Assembly (NCBI GenBank): GCA_963575745.1 | Contig: CAUYUJ010015715.1 | Coordinates: 207,929-271,928, forward strand | DNA from: Prorocentrum cordatum | Taxonomy: Eukaryota > Sar > Dinophyceae > Prorocentrales > Prorocentraceae | Length of the DNA: 64,000 nucleotides | Reading direction: 5' to 3' | Shown: piece after piece, positions 1 to 9,810 of the stretch | How the letters are laid out: each line of letters begins with the position of its first letter | Position numbering within the stretch: position 1 is the first letter of the stretch | Translations under genes and position numbers: made by a program | The notes under the pieces: generated by a model | Told to the model about the DNA's origin: nothing | What the model saw: only the letters and a program-made list of their open reading frames with translations | The model's database searches: none

Positions 1-547
1 TGGTGCTTACGAGATTCCCACGTGACACGGAGCTACAGTCAACGTGCAGCCATCGTGCTGATATGAAGGAAGCAAGATCTGGAACTGAGCCCCTCTTGGC
101 CTCAAAAGCGACTGGGTGCATTGGGAGCGTCAATGGAACAAACATGCAAACGCCTCAGGAACAGCGAGCCCCTTCCGAACCCGGGCTGCTCCGTGTTTCA
201 GCGTCTTGGTTGTACTTAGTGGTGGTGGTGGTGGTTGTGACACGCTGGGCGAGCCGAGAACCGTGCCGCCCAGCAGGACAGGGCTCCACCACGGTTCGAG
301 ACCACCATCACCGAGCAGCGCGCCGTAAAGGATGAGGTCCAGCACCGGGTGGACGCAACCTTCGGGTTAACTCCTGACCACGGGCTGAAGGCGGTGCGAG
401 TTGCACCGGGAGGCCGGTTCACACTGGCGAGCCAGCTCGCGAGACGTTGGAGGCGGCTAGGCAGCTCAGCGTGGCAAGTGATGGACGCTCGACGCCAACC
501 CCGACACGCTGGACGGATGGAGGAGCAGGAAAATATGGAGGACGCGT
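1..547. other. Unassigned left flank
   Basis: No supported gene. Short open frames occur on both strands but none shows a recognisable domain. A GGT/GTG-rich stretch lies near 220-240. This is the DNA outside the left LTR of copia-1. Confidence 0.5.
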
Positions 548-753
548 ACTAGAGTAACAAGTAGGGAATGAAAGATAAGAGAATGTGCGCTCTGATTTGC
601 GAGAGCGATGCATGCGGCATGCGGTGCTGTTAGGCGCATATGCGGGCGCTGAGCCTGGCCAGGCTCAGGGCCCGAAAAGGCATCGGGAGAGAGGCGGGTG
701 ACACAGGGCAGGGGCAGTGGAAGGCATGGATGGTATGACATGGGTCCGTTCGA
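548..753 (-). repeat. 3' LTR of copia-1
   Basis: Direct repeat of 12,618-12,824, about 91% identical by eye with two 1-base indels. On the minus strand the 3' edge reads ...CTCTAGT. Similarity stops abruptly on the outer side at 548 and on the inner side near 753. The usual TG...CA ends are not obvious. Confidence 0.8.
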
Positions 754-1305
754 GTCTGGTGCTCAAGCACGCTCGTTGTTCCCTCGGCAGAAGCAGTTAC
801 ACTTCCACCAAGAGACCAACCCTGCCCTGCTAGCCTGCCTCGGGTCTGGCCTACAGCTCCAGGAAGCCCACGTCGAAGGTCTGCGGGCTGAGGAGCTGCG
901 CCGAGTGGAGCACCGCGCAGTCGTAGGCGCTCAACTCCCGGCGTGCCTGTCAAAAGGATCCGCCTGGAACAACACCCATGGAACGTTGTCTCCCCTCACT
1001 GTCTGTGGAGAGCCGGCAAAAAGCGCGGCCCTCCTCGCTGATATGGAGGCCAGGAGCATGTTGTCTTACTCCTGGGCTTGTTTGCTGAGGCTGGCTGCGC
1101 GGTGTCGTAGTCGCAGTCTGCTCACCGTTCAGGTTGCGCAGCTCCCTCAGTCTCCGTGCCTGCACTGGGCTTGTTGTTCAGCCTCGAGTGCTGGCTGCTC
1201 GGCGCGCTCTTCTTCCTCTTCTCGTCGCCCCAGCGCGCCGTCGGATGAGTACAACTGGCATGGCCAGTCATGACTCCCAAGATGAGGTCCCGACCGATGC
1301 TTCCC
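754..1305 (-). other. Copia-1 3' region after RNase H
   Basis: Short overlapping frames only; no domain recognised. It lies between the end of the RNase H frame and the 3' LTR, where a polypurine tract would be expected, but none is clear. Confidence 0.45.
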
Positions 1306-1971
1306 TTAGTCGTCGGGTCGGCCCTCATGTCTCTGGCGTCGCACCGCAGCATGTCTTCGAGCTGCTTGGTGCGAAGCTGGGCGCTCAGCCACTAGGTGGC
1401 CAGCCATCGAATTCTCGGATGGCGGCCGGGCGGAGTCGGACAGCAGGGCCGTGGGGACCGACGTGCCGTCTGCGACCAGCTCGGCCGTGATGGCGTAGCT
1501 TCCTTCCTCCCGCAGCCGTCGGATCTCCTCCGCGGTGGCCCGGCCGTGCGCCATCTCGCGCAGGGCGAGGAGGCGCTGCTGCACCCCGTCAGCTGCGCCG
1601 CAGGCCGCGAGCAGCTCTGAGCCGAAACAGGACCTGCACACAAGCTTGGGTGATCTGCTAATGGCATCCAGCAGGTGGCAGACCTCCTCACCCGTCTTGG
1701 GGCACGCGCCCATGCGCATGTACACGGCGCCGCGCATGCCGCACCCCGTCTCCTCTTCCCTCTTGAAGGAGCTGTCGCTGTGCACGACCAGTCGCTTGCC
1801 GCACTTCACCGCTGGGAAGACGATGCGCGCCTTCAGCTTCTGCATGGCCAGAACGACTGAGTTGAGCTGCATCGCGTGTCTGATGAGCAGCTTGTTCTTG
1901 GCTCTCGGCAGCGCGACTACGTGCACAGCCACATGGTGTTGTGCAAGTAGCGCGTAGGCTACTGCTCCCAA
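1306..1971 (-). pseudogene. Copia-1 RNase H
   Basis: Ribonuclease H end of the pol polyprotein, which degrades the RNA strand during reverse transcription. The frame opens with the copia RT/RNase H connection (LGAVAYALLAQ, then a LPRAKN...LN...Q pattern). It carries the first catalytic aspartate in VVHSDSSF (near 1,776) and the acidic SELLA segment about 50 residues on. It is joined to the RT frame by a frameshift near 1,970. The C-terminal ~80 residues are not recognisable, and the last catalytic aspartate was not placed. Confidence 0.7.
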
Positions 1972-3346
1972 GAAATACGAATAGGTCCGGGAGCGGACCG
2001 GCGGCCGGCTGATCCGCCCTGGCCTTGACCAGGTCGACGTGCCTGATAGGGATCAGCGCGTCGATGTACTCGTCCTGGTCAAGGGTGACCGCGCCGTCCT
2101 TGGTGCGGCTCTGGTGGGCGCCGCAGTTGGCGAAGCCCTCCCAGTCGCCCTTCATCTTGCCGAAGACGCTCTCGATGTGAGAGATCAGCTGGTCCACGGG
2201 GTCCACGTGCTTCTTCTGCCCAGCTATCTTCAGGTCGTCCACGTGCTTGGATAGCATGAGCACTAGCTCTGAGACACCGGGAGCATGGCTCGTAGGCGCC
2301 TCATGCTTGACCTCGAGCTCCGGGTCCCAGCGCGTCTGCTTGGCGTTGCACTCTGGAGAGCGCGTGACCCGGGCGAGCTTCATGGAGAACGCCCGCGGAG
2401 CATCCTTGCAGCCTGTGCCCGGCTTGATGCAATGGAGGCACTCCGTCGTCTCGTCGAAGTCCTCGTAGCCGGGCACCTTCCGCAGTATCGCGGCGCCGCC
2501 GGGAGGCAGCGTGAAGTTGACCTCCCTAGGTGCCTCGCCCTGTTCCTGCATCTCCTCGTAAGTCATCCCTTGCAGGAGGGCCTTCTCCACGCCCACGGCG
2601 ACATAGACTCAGTCTGGTCTGCGCGCCGCCCCCGAAGACAGGATGCGCTGAGACGAACGCTTCGCTGTCCCAGCGAACGTCTCCAACGCCCGCGCGTCCA
2701 TGTCTCTGAAGCCCCGCAGTGCCATCCACCATCTGATGATGCGGACCATCTTGCCCTCCGCATTCTCGCGGTGCTTCCACTTGAAGACGTGGCGGGAGTC
2801 CATGACGTTCCGAGCTCCTCGAAGGGGCCGTCGCTCGAAACGCTTGTACTTGACCCAGATGGTGAGCTCCTCCAAGATGGCTGCGGCTACCTCTTGGGAC
2901 AGCCTAGATACCTCCTCCTCAGTGAGCAAGTCGGTGTCGCGTTTGATTACCGCGGTCTTGACGGCGGCGTAGACGTCAAGCGCAACTGTCCACGAAGATG
3001 AGTCGACATGGTCGCTCATCTCGGTCTGTGTGCTCAGGAATGCTTCACGCACTCTGGGGTCAAGGTACAGCTCCACTTGTGAACCTCGATCATCTTCCTC
3101 CTCCAGCGTGGCATACTCGGCCTCCGAGGCCCCACGAAGGTAGTAGTGGCACCTCTCGTGGATCACCTGGCGCTGACGCTGCGTCTCCAGGTGCGATGGC
3201 CACTCGGAGGGCCGACGGCCCATGCCGGCCGCAGCGTGCTCGATGGCTGCGTAGACCTGCTCCTGGTGTTCCTCGCAGCCGTCCTTCATGAGCTCGCTGG
3301 TGAGGTCGTCGGCATTCTCGACCTCTCGCCACGCGGCTAGCATCAC
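1688..3346 (-). pseudogene. Copia-1 reverse transcriptase (RVT_2 type)
   Basis: RNA-directed DNA polymerase of a copia element. Reading down the minus strand: the E..W...KR...W.FKWK..E.G..VR..WWMALRGF block (about 2,900-2,720), FAGTAKRSSQR, then VEKALLQGMTYEE (palm motif A region, D replaced by G), GTGCKDAPRAFSMKL (copia GLKQAPRAW motif), and HVDDLKIAG (the catalytic YVDD box, near 2,245). One in-frame TGA at 2,609-2,611 separates the finger and palm halves. The first palm aspartate appears lost and Y of YVDD is H, so the enzyme is probably inactive. Confidence 0.82.
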
Positions 3347-4554
3347 CTTCTGGATCTAGCCAGAGAAAGTCGCTCTCGTCGCCCCCGGGTATGACTGAGA
3401 GCGCTGAGGGTGATCCAATTTTCCGTGGTCGACGCAGCATCTTCGTGAGATCCGACAACATGGTGTCCGATCTCGCCTTCAGGCTCTAAACCGACGTCTG
3501 CTGCCATAAGTGGCTCGTCGCCCAGAATGAACTGCAGGATGCGGGCGTTCTTCCAGGCGTCACCGACCAAGGAGTACGAGTCGAAGTGCACGCTGTTGAG
3601 GTGCATCTGCTGCGTGTCGTAGGGGTCCTTGGGAAACCACCACATGACCAGACTGCGGGAGCAGCCCGGCCAGGCGCCAACCTGTTTCTGGCCTCGGATC
3701 AGACGTATGGCACGAACGTCTGACAGCTGAAAGCACCTGTGGGCCAGGTGGCGTAGGGCTTGGAAGACCTCCTTCTGTCGAGCCTGCTCGGTGAGGCTGA
3801 CGTTGCCGCCGCCCCCCCAGTGGCCGAAGGTGCGAGCTCCTGATCCTTCCTTGATGTGCTCGATGATGTCCTCGACCAAGTCCCACGCCAGGCCGGCGCG
3901 TGTCACCCCGGCGCCGAGGTCATCGTAGACCGCGCCGATGAAATGACGGACGCCCTGCAATCTGCAATTCATCTCGGCGCGGCGGTACTTGACAGTGACC
4001 TTCCCGCGCGCCGGATCCACTGCAGTGATCGTCCCTGGGCCTGCCCAGCCTGCAACATCCTCGGTGTCGGGCGGCCGATGGATCTCCACGACGTCACCGA
4101 TGTTGAACTGGCCCCGGCCGGACGGCTGGGTGCGCGCCAGCAGGATTGGACTCCTCGGCGTGGCCAGATTCGCCCGCACCTCTGTGTCGACCTCTAGCGG
4201 CGGCAGCATGCTGGGCCGCCGTCCGAAGACCACGTTGTAGGGCGTGATGCCGCCTACACGCGTGAGGCTGTTGCCGGCGAAGATGGCGTTCGCCAGCATT
4301 GAGTCGAAGTTCGCCGCAAGGCTCTCTCGCTCCAGTTGCTCCTCGGTGGTGTGCAGAGCATGGCGCAAGATCGCGCCACGTCGCTCTATGAAGCGCGCGT
4401 GCTGCCTGGGCGCCCGTACGTGCAGGGAGATGCCTCGACGCTTGAGCTCCTCGTCGAAGTACTTCGAGGTCGCCATCCCGCCCTCGCCGTCCACGATGAG
4501 CTGTTCCATAGCTCCGAACAGCTGCACCCACGACTTGTCGATCGCGGCCAGCAT
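3343..4554 (-). pseudogene. Copia-1 integrase core and C-terminal region
   Basis: DDE integrase that would join the cDNA to target DNA. The first aspartate is in ECDIIF at the end of the upstream frame (near 4,645); the second is in LIVDGEGG and the glutamate in FIERRGAILRHAL, 34 residues later, close to the family spacing. ITPYNVVFGRRPS follows as in copia elements. An SH3-like tail (IGDVVEIHRPP...GW.GPGTI..VD) then comes before the RT. A TAG at 4,635-4,637 and a frameshift near 4,590 separate the first aspartate from the rest. Confidence 0.8.
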
Positions 4555-4636
4555 CGTGGAGTCGTGCCGGTCGCTGATCTTGGCCGTGATGCCACCTGGA
4601 GGGGCAGCAGATCAGGTGAAACACCATGCGGTCCTT

Positions 4637-6856
4637 CTAGAATATGATGTCGCACTCGACGTGCTGGTTGAACCTGGAAGACAGGCGGAGGGTCGGTACT
4701 GTCTGGTGCGCTGGCGGTAGCCATTTGCGACACTCACGACAGTTGTTCACGACCGTCGGGATGAGGTCGAGCTGGTTCACGTTGGCGGCCCTCAAGGCGC
4801 GCAACATCTCCTCAGTGGTGGCGTGCCACCACCGGAGGTGCAGCTTCCGCAGCTCCCTCATCCTTGCGTCGCAAGAGTTGCTGCGAAGTGCTCGTGGCGA
4901 CGTGGTCACGTCGAAGCGAGTCCAGTCTGCTGGTGCTGAATTCCCCACTGACGCGTCGGCGGCCTTTTGGGCTAGGTGCCGGGAAATCTGCGCTGGTGAG
5001 GCTCGCAACCGAGCTCGAGGCCCAACAGCATGGCCGTGGCCTCCTTCGTCTTCTGGAGCAGCAGCGGCGGGGCCATCTGAAGGCCCAGCGGCGGCGGCAG
5101 CAGGAGGTCCAGCTCGTTCTGGAAGAGCTGCCTCGTCGGCAGCACCAAGGTCTGCGCCGCCCGGTAGCTGCGCCTGCGCGTCGCTGGAAGGATGGGGCCC
5201 TCCAGGTACTGCTGGTGCTCGTGGATGTCGTCCCGTACGAGGACGGGGTCGGACGTGAGGATCGGCGAAGCGGCACTGGCTGAAGATGCCGTTGTGGAGC
5301 GGTTGGTCGCGCTCCTCCTCCGCCTTGCAGCCAGGGCACTCCCAGTGGACCGGCACTGTATGTGGGAATCGGCAGGTGGCCGGATCCCTGGAGCGCATTG
5401 GCGAGTCAGCCCTCAAATTGCGCCTGCAGCCGCTGCACGTGTATCGGGCTCGCTCGGCTGCAATTTCACGTCTGATATCCCCTTCTGTGCCTCCCGAGGC
5501 CGCGGCAGGATGCGCTGAAGCTGAGGCGACGCTGGCCTGGACATGGTCCGTACCAGCCGTGCGCCTGAGTCTGCGGCGAAGGTCCACAATGCCTTGGACT
5601 AGCCGCTCGGCCATGCGCCATGGCCAGATCTGGGCGTCGTGGCTGTTGTGGCCCTCTATGTGCACGTGCATGTGCCGTCCTGGACATCGTAGGCCCTCGA
5701 ACTTGAGGCCGAGCTGACACTGGTCGAAGACGATGCTCTCGACGCCCGGAGTGGCCAACACGTCCGGCCAGGGGGGCTCGGCATAGAGCCGCGAAGCCTC
5801 GGGCTGCTCGTTCACGAAGTAAACGCCCAGCTCGATCTGGATCTTGGCTAGATGGCCGCAGAATCGGCCGTGTGGCGCCGCGTCGTCGTACGACTCCTTC
5901 CAGGTGTCGTAGTTGCGCCAGTAGTTGCAGTTGGCCCACCTGCCGACGGGCCCGCAGGTGGGCGCCATGATAATGAGCATGGGCCTGTACTGCCGCACGT
6001 AGCGCTCCACGGCGATCTGGGTCTCGCCGTCGTTGACGTCCACGCCGACGGCGAGGTCGAAGTTCTCGCCGGCCTTGAAATGTCTCCTGACCGCCACAGT
6101 GCTGGTCCGAGCCTCACCTCCGCAGATCTCCACGATGTCCACGCCGTAATCGAGGGTGGCGAGGTAGGTGAAGAACTTGGTGAGTGCATGGCACACGATG
6201 GTCTGAGCACCTCCGACGACGACGTCTGGCGGCGAAGAGCCGCGAAACCACTTCGTAGGCAAGCATGACACGAAGTTGCCGTAACGGTCATCGTCGTCGT
6301 ACTCGGGGCCGTCGCAGTCGCCGAGGGCAGGAAGTTCGAGTAAGTAAGATGCGAGGCCTGAGAGGTCCGTGCCGCAGTCGTCGCGGTGGTCCTCCACGTG
6401 CTGCTTCCTGGCTTTCGGCACGTGCCCCTCCTTGATCTTGGCCTTCTGACGGATGCGCTCGTCCGTCGGGTACGCGGGATTGACACGGTCGCTCCTCGCA
6501 CCCTGGGTTCCGGGGTTTCGCATCGCAGGTTGGGACGCCTTTTCCGCCCCCACTGCTTTCCCGAAATCTCCGCCCGACTGCCCTTGCATCGGTTCGATGC
6601 TGGCAACATGGTTGCTGCATACTGTCTTCTTGTCTTGTTCTGGCTTGTTGCCTTGAATGGCCGCTGGGGTAAACCGACCATTTTCGGTCAAAAATGTTGG
6701 TTTCCGTTGTTCCTTTCGTCGCCTCGGCTGGATTGCTGTCTGGTGTTCGAGTCTGGAGAGCAAACTGCCGCTGTCCCTCGTGATGCCGTACTGCCGTTGT
6801 GTCTTGAGCTCTTGTTCGACTTGGTGTCCAGGTGGTGCGACGCCGTAGAGGAACAT
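4637..6856 (-). pseudogene. Copia-1 methyltransferase-like module, zinc ribbon and integrase HHCC
   Basis: A 739-codon open frame with three parts. Residues ~237-430 (about 6,148-5,567) form a Rossmann/SAM-methyltransferase-like domain: VDIVEICGGEARTS (motif I-like), LAVGVDVND (motif II-like), LIIMAPTCGP (PxC, motif IV-like), VYFVNEQPEAS and VFDQCQLGL. Next is a zinc-ribbon-like CSGC...CPGC segment (about 5,470-5,320). The end is the integrase zinc-binding domain (LHLRWWHATTEEML... CRECRKW, about 4,858-4,720) running into ECDIIF. The first ~200 residues are charged and unassigned. The catalytic status of the MTase-like part is unknown; the family assignment is inference from motif order. Confidence 0.62.
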
Positions 6857-7188
6857 CGGCAGTTAGGTGCAATGAGAGGCAACTCCCTGCCCATCAGGTT
6901 CGCGTAGGCCGTCTTGTCCGAGGCGTGCCAGTCGTTGACGTGCTCCACAAGCTTGATGGGGCACTGGCAGAGCTGGCCGGGGATCTGCTCGCCGGCCCAC
7001 GCTGCGAAGCCAACCGCGCTGCACCTCGCGCCAGGCGTAGGCAGCGCCAGGAGCTTGTGACATGCCCGGTGCCTGCTGGCGTAGAGGACCTGCGTGCTAA
7101 CCAAGTTCTCGACCACGGGTAGTCGCCAATGAGGTCCGTGAGCGCCGAAGATCACGATCCTGGTGCCCATGGCGTTGGCTCGAGACAC

Positions 7189-8637
7189 TCAATGTGGATG
7201 GGTGCTCAGCAAAGCGTTGGCGTCGTGCGTGTTGCTGTTGCACGTGATCCAGATGAGGCCGTAGCGAGTAGCAGGCCACGTGCCTCCCAGCATGGACTCG
7301 GTGGCAGCCGCAAAGTCGCTGTGCCTGTGGACGTCCATGCCGCGTCCTTGTAGTGCTCGAGTGGTGCCTCTGCCTCCCTCTAGGACCCAGGCGGCGCAAC
7401 CTGGCCCCGCTGGGCCGGCCGGCGCTGCCGCCCCGGCCGTTTCCAAGCGAGAAGGGTCGGCGCAGCCATCATCATGGACGATGGCGTGCCCGACGAGGCC
7501 TGGGGCTCCAAGGGGCGAAGAACTCAAATTTGTACCGATGAACTCTGTTATCCCGCTGAGGTGCACAAGGCCCGTGTGTCCGAAGTCGTTGGAGCCGCGG
7601 GCTGAGGAAGGGAGGTGCTCCACGATCTGCACCTCGGAGTTCGTGATGATGCGCTCCAGTATGAGCTGGGCTATCCGAGTGCCCTGCTGCACTACGTAGT
7701 CGGGCGGGCCGCTGTTGACCAAGAAGACCTTGATCTCGCCGCGGTAGTTTGGGTCGATCACACCAGCGGCGGCGTCGATACCCATGATGGCGAGGCCCGA
7801 GCGTGGCGCGATCCTGAGGTAGGTCCCAGGCGGCGCAAGTGCAGCAATACCTGCAGGTACCAGCTCACGTCCATGGGACGATGCACTGATGTCCGCGCTG
7901 GCTGTGATGTCGTAGCCAGCCGCCTCCGCCGTGGCCTTCGCCGGTGGCGAGGCGTTGGGGCTCAGGAGCTTAACCTTCAGCTTCCCGAGAACGCGGCCGT
8001 CGTCATCGTCCTGAGGCCGACAGTCCTTGCCCACAGCCAGTAGTGCGATCTGCTTGGGCGGTAGGCCCCCCGAAAGCGGCCGCAACTTGTCGAAGTTGTC
8101 GACTGGGATGCAGAGATGGCCGCTCGGCGCCGACTCGAGGTCGAAGTGGGCGACGCCGGGGCTCCAAGTGATCTCGTAGCCGCCCTTGCCAGGGAAGGCG
8201 AGGCGCTTGTGGTTCACGCCTGCCTCCACGACTCCGTCGCCGGCCTGCGTGGACTGGAGGCCCATGAGAGCCGGGAGTTCAGCGCCGTCGCCCTCCACAG
8301 CTGGGGCGAGCATGCTGTGCTGAGAGGTCACGCCCTCGTGAGAGGTGACAGCGATGGGGCAGTCTACCTCCCATCGTGCCTGCTGCGACCCGTTGCCGAC
8401 CCCTGCCACGCATAGTGGATGTGGCATCTTCTCCTCGGTGGGCTGCAACTGATGCTGGCGCGCTCGGCGTGCAGGGCGCTGCGCCAAGTGCAGTCCCCAG
8501 AGGTTGGTCCAGGCGCCGGTGTCGACAATGACTCCCGACCGGCCACCTGGGAGGTCGGTGCTCGCTAAGAAGTAGGGCGAGCTGGCAGTGGGGTCTTCGT
8601 CTGACCAGTGCCGCCCTGCCCCCCCATAGTAGGCCAC
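7189..8637 (-). pseudogene. Copia-1 aspartic protease fused to dUTPase
   Basis: Open frame with two enzymes. The retropepsin active site is VIVDTGAWTNLWG (aspartate near 8,523), the protease that would cut the polyprotein. About 170 residues later is a trimeric dUTPase (dUTP to dUMP + PPi) at about 7,989-7,570, with all five motifs in order: AAGYDI, PRSGLA, GVIDPNYRGEI, GTRIAQLI and RGSNDFGHTG. Motif 3 keeps the catalytic aspartate and tyrosine context. Motif 5 is slightly off consensus (RGxGGFGSTG). The frame ends at an in-frame TGA (7,189) and is open again beyond it to about 6,690. Confidence 0.85.
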
Positions 8638-8951
8638 CAGGGGAGAGCACGGTGCCAGTCCTGCCCGCTGCCGAATACTGCACCGAACCCTTCTGAGACC
8701 TGGGTATCGTTAGCTGATGCGAAGCTGGATGCACTGCCAGGCGACTGTAGTCTCGCCTGCTTGGAGTCCCGGGCATGGCCGGGTGGATCGGCCACTGTGC
8801 ATCCCTAGGTGTAGTCGGGCCTCCGTCCTGAACCTGCTCGTCCATGTCCATCGCAGGGGCCGCGGCATTAGCATGGCCTGTGCCGTCGGCCCTGGAGGAG
8901 TTGGCCCTCCCTTTTCCGATTGCGTTGTGCGATGATGTCTGCGGGGCCGCG

Positions 8952-9318
8952 ACACGCGGGGCACAGCGCGACAGCTGAGTCCGTCTGTCTGGGTTAACAG
9001 CTGTAAATGGCAGCCTTGATGGAGAACGTGGCGGCACTGCAGCCGCGCCACTGCAGCTCCGTGCACGTGCGCCTCGAGGCAGATGGGACAGCTGGCGTCG
9101 CCGCCGTCGAAGGACGCCACAGGGGGCCGAGGCGGCGGCGGGGGTGCCTGAGGCTGTGGCTGCTGCGACTGCCCCCCCTCGCCTGCCCCAGGCTCCTCAG
9201 CTCCTCGAGCGTGCTCTGCACGTTGTTGAGCTCCCAGACTGGGCGCCACTGGGTTGCGTCCAAGGTCGTCTCCACCATCGCGACTGAGATGCCAGGGCGG
9301 CTGTTCTGCTGCTGCCAC
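8952..9318 (-). pseudogene. Copia-1 RING-H2-like zinc finger region
   Basis: Between gag and protease a frame reads SCPICLEAHVHGAAVARLQC, then RHVLHQGC, the first six ligands of a RING-H2 finger (C-x2-C-x14-C-x-H-x2-H-x2-C; 9,090-9,010). The last pair, CPACRG, is at 8,963-8,952 in a different frame, so the finger is complete only across a frameshift. RING-H2 domains usually bind E2 enzymes in ubiquitin ligases. A Pro/Gln-rich stretch precedes it. Confidence 0.65.
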
Positions 9319-9810
9319 TGCTCCCGCCCGGCGAACCAGCTCGCGATCCCCCCTGAGGGCTGCGTCTGGTCCAACGGCGTTGTGGCACCGTTGCCGAAGA
9401 GCGGCAGCATCTCAGGGTGGTTTGGAGCCGCTGGGGACTCCCGACTCGGCACAGCACGCGGAGGCCACATGGTGCTCGGACCGCATGGCGCGCTGGTGCC
9501 CAGGGCCGATACTGAGGGCATGTACGCCCAGCTCGGCAGCTCAACACCCCGCGGTGGCTCTGGCGGTGGGGCCACGCGAGCATTGAGGTCACCAGTCCAG
9601 TCAGCTCCCACAGGGAAGGCGGCGACCACGTGCCACTGAGGTCGCTGCTGCTGCGGCTGCTGTGGCTGCTGCTGTGCTGGCTGCCGTGGCGTTGCTGGTG
9701 GGGCTGCTGGTGCTGGCCGCGCTGGTGCTGAGCCCGCGGATTCACCGACATGGTCGGATCTTCCGGCGGCGAGCTGCTGCTGCTGGATACGCTGCCTCAT
9801 GGCCTCCATC

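Noticed and set aside
293-303. GGTTCGAGACC, a match to the tRNA B box
   Set aside because: No acceptable A box or cloverleaf can be drawn upstream; a chance 11-mer.
543-547. Possible target duplication of copia-1 (GCGT on both sides)
   Set aside because: Only four bases, and the outer LTR edge at 12,824-12,827 is not exact, so chance cannot be excluded.
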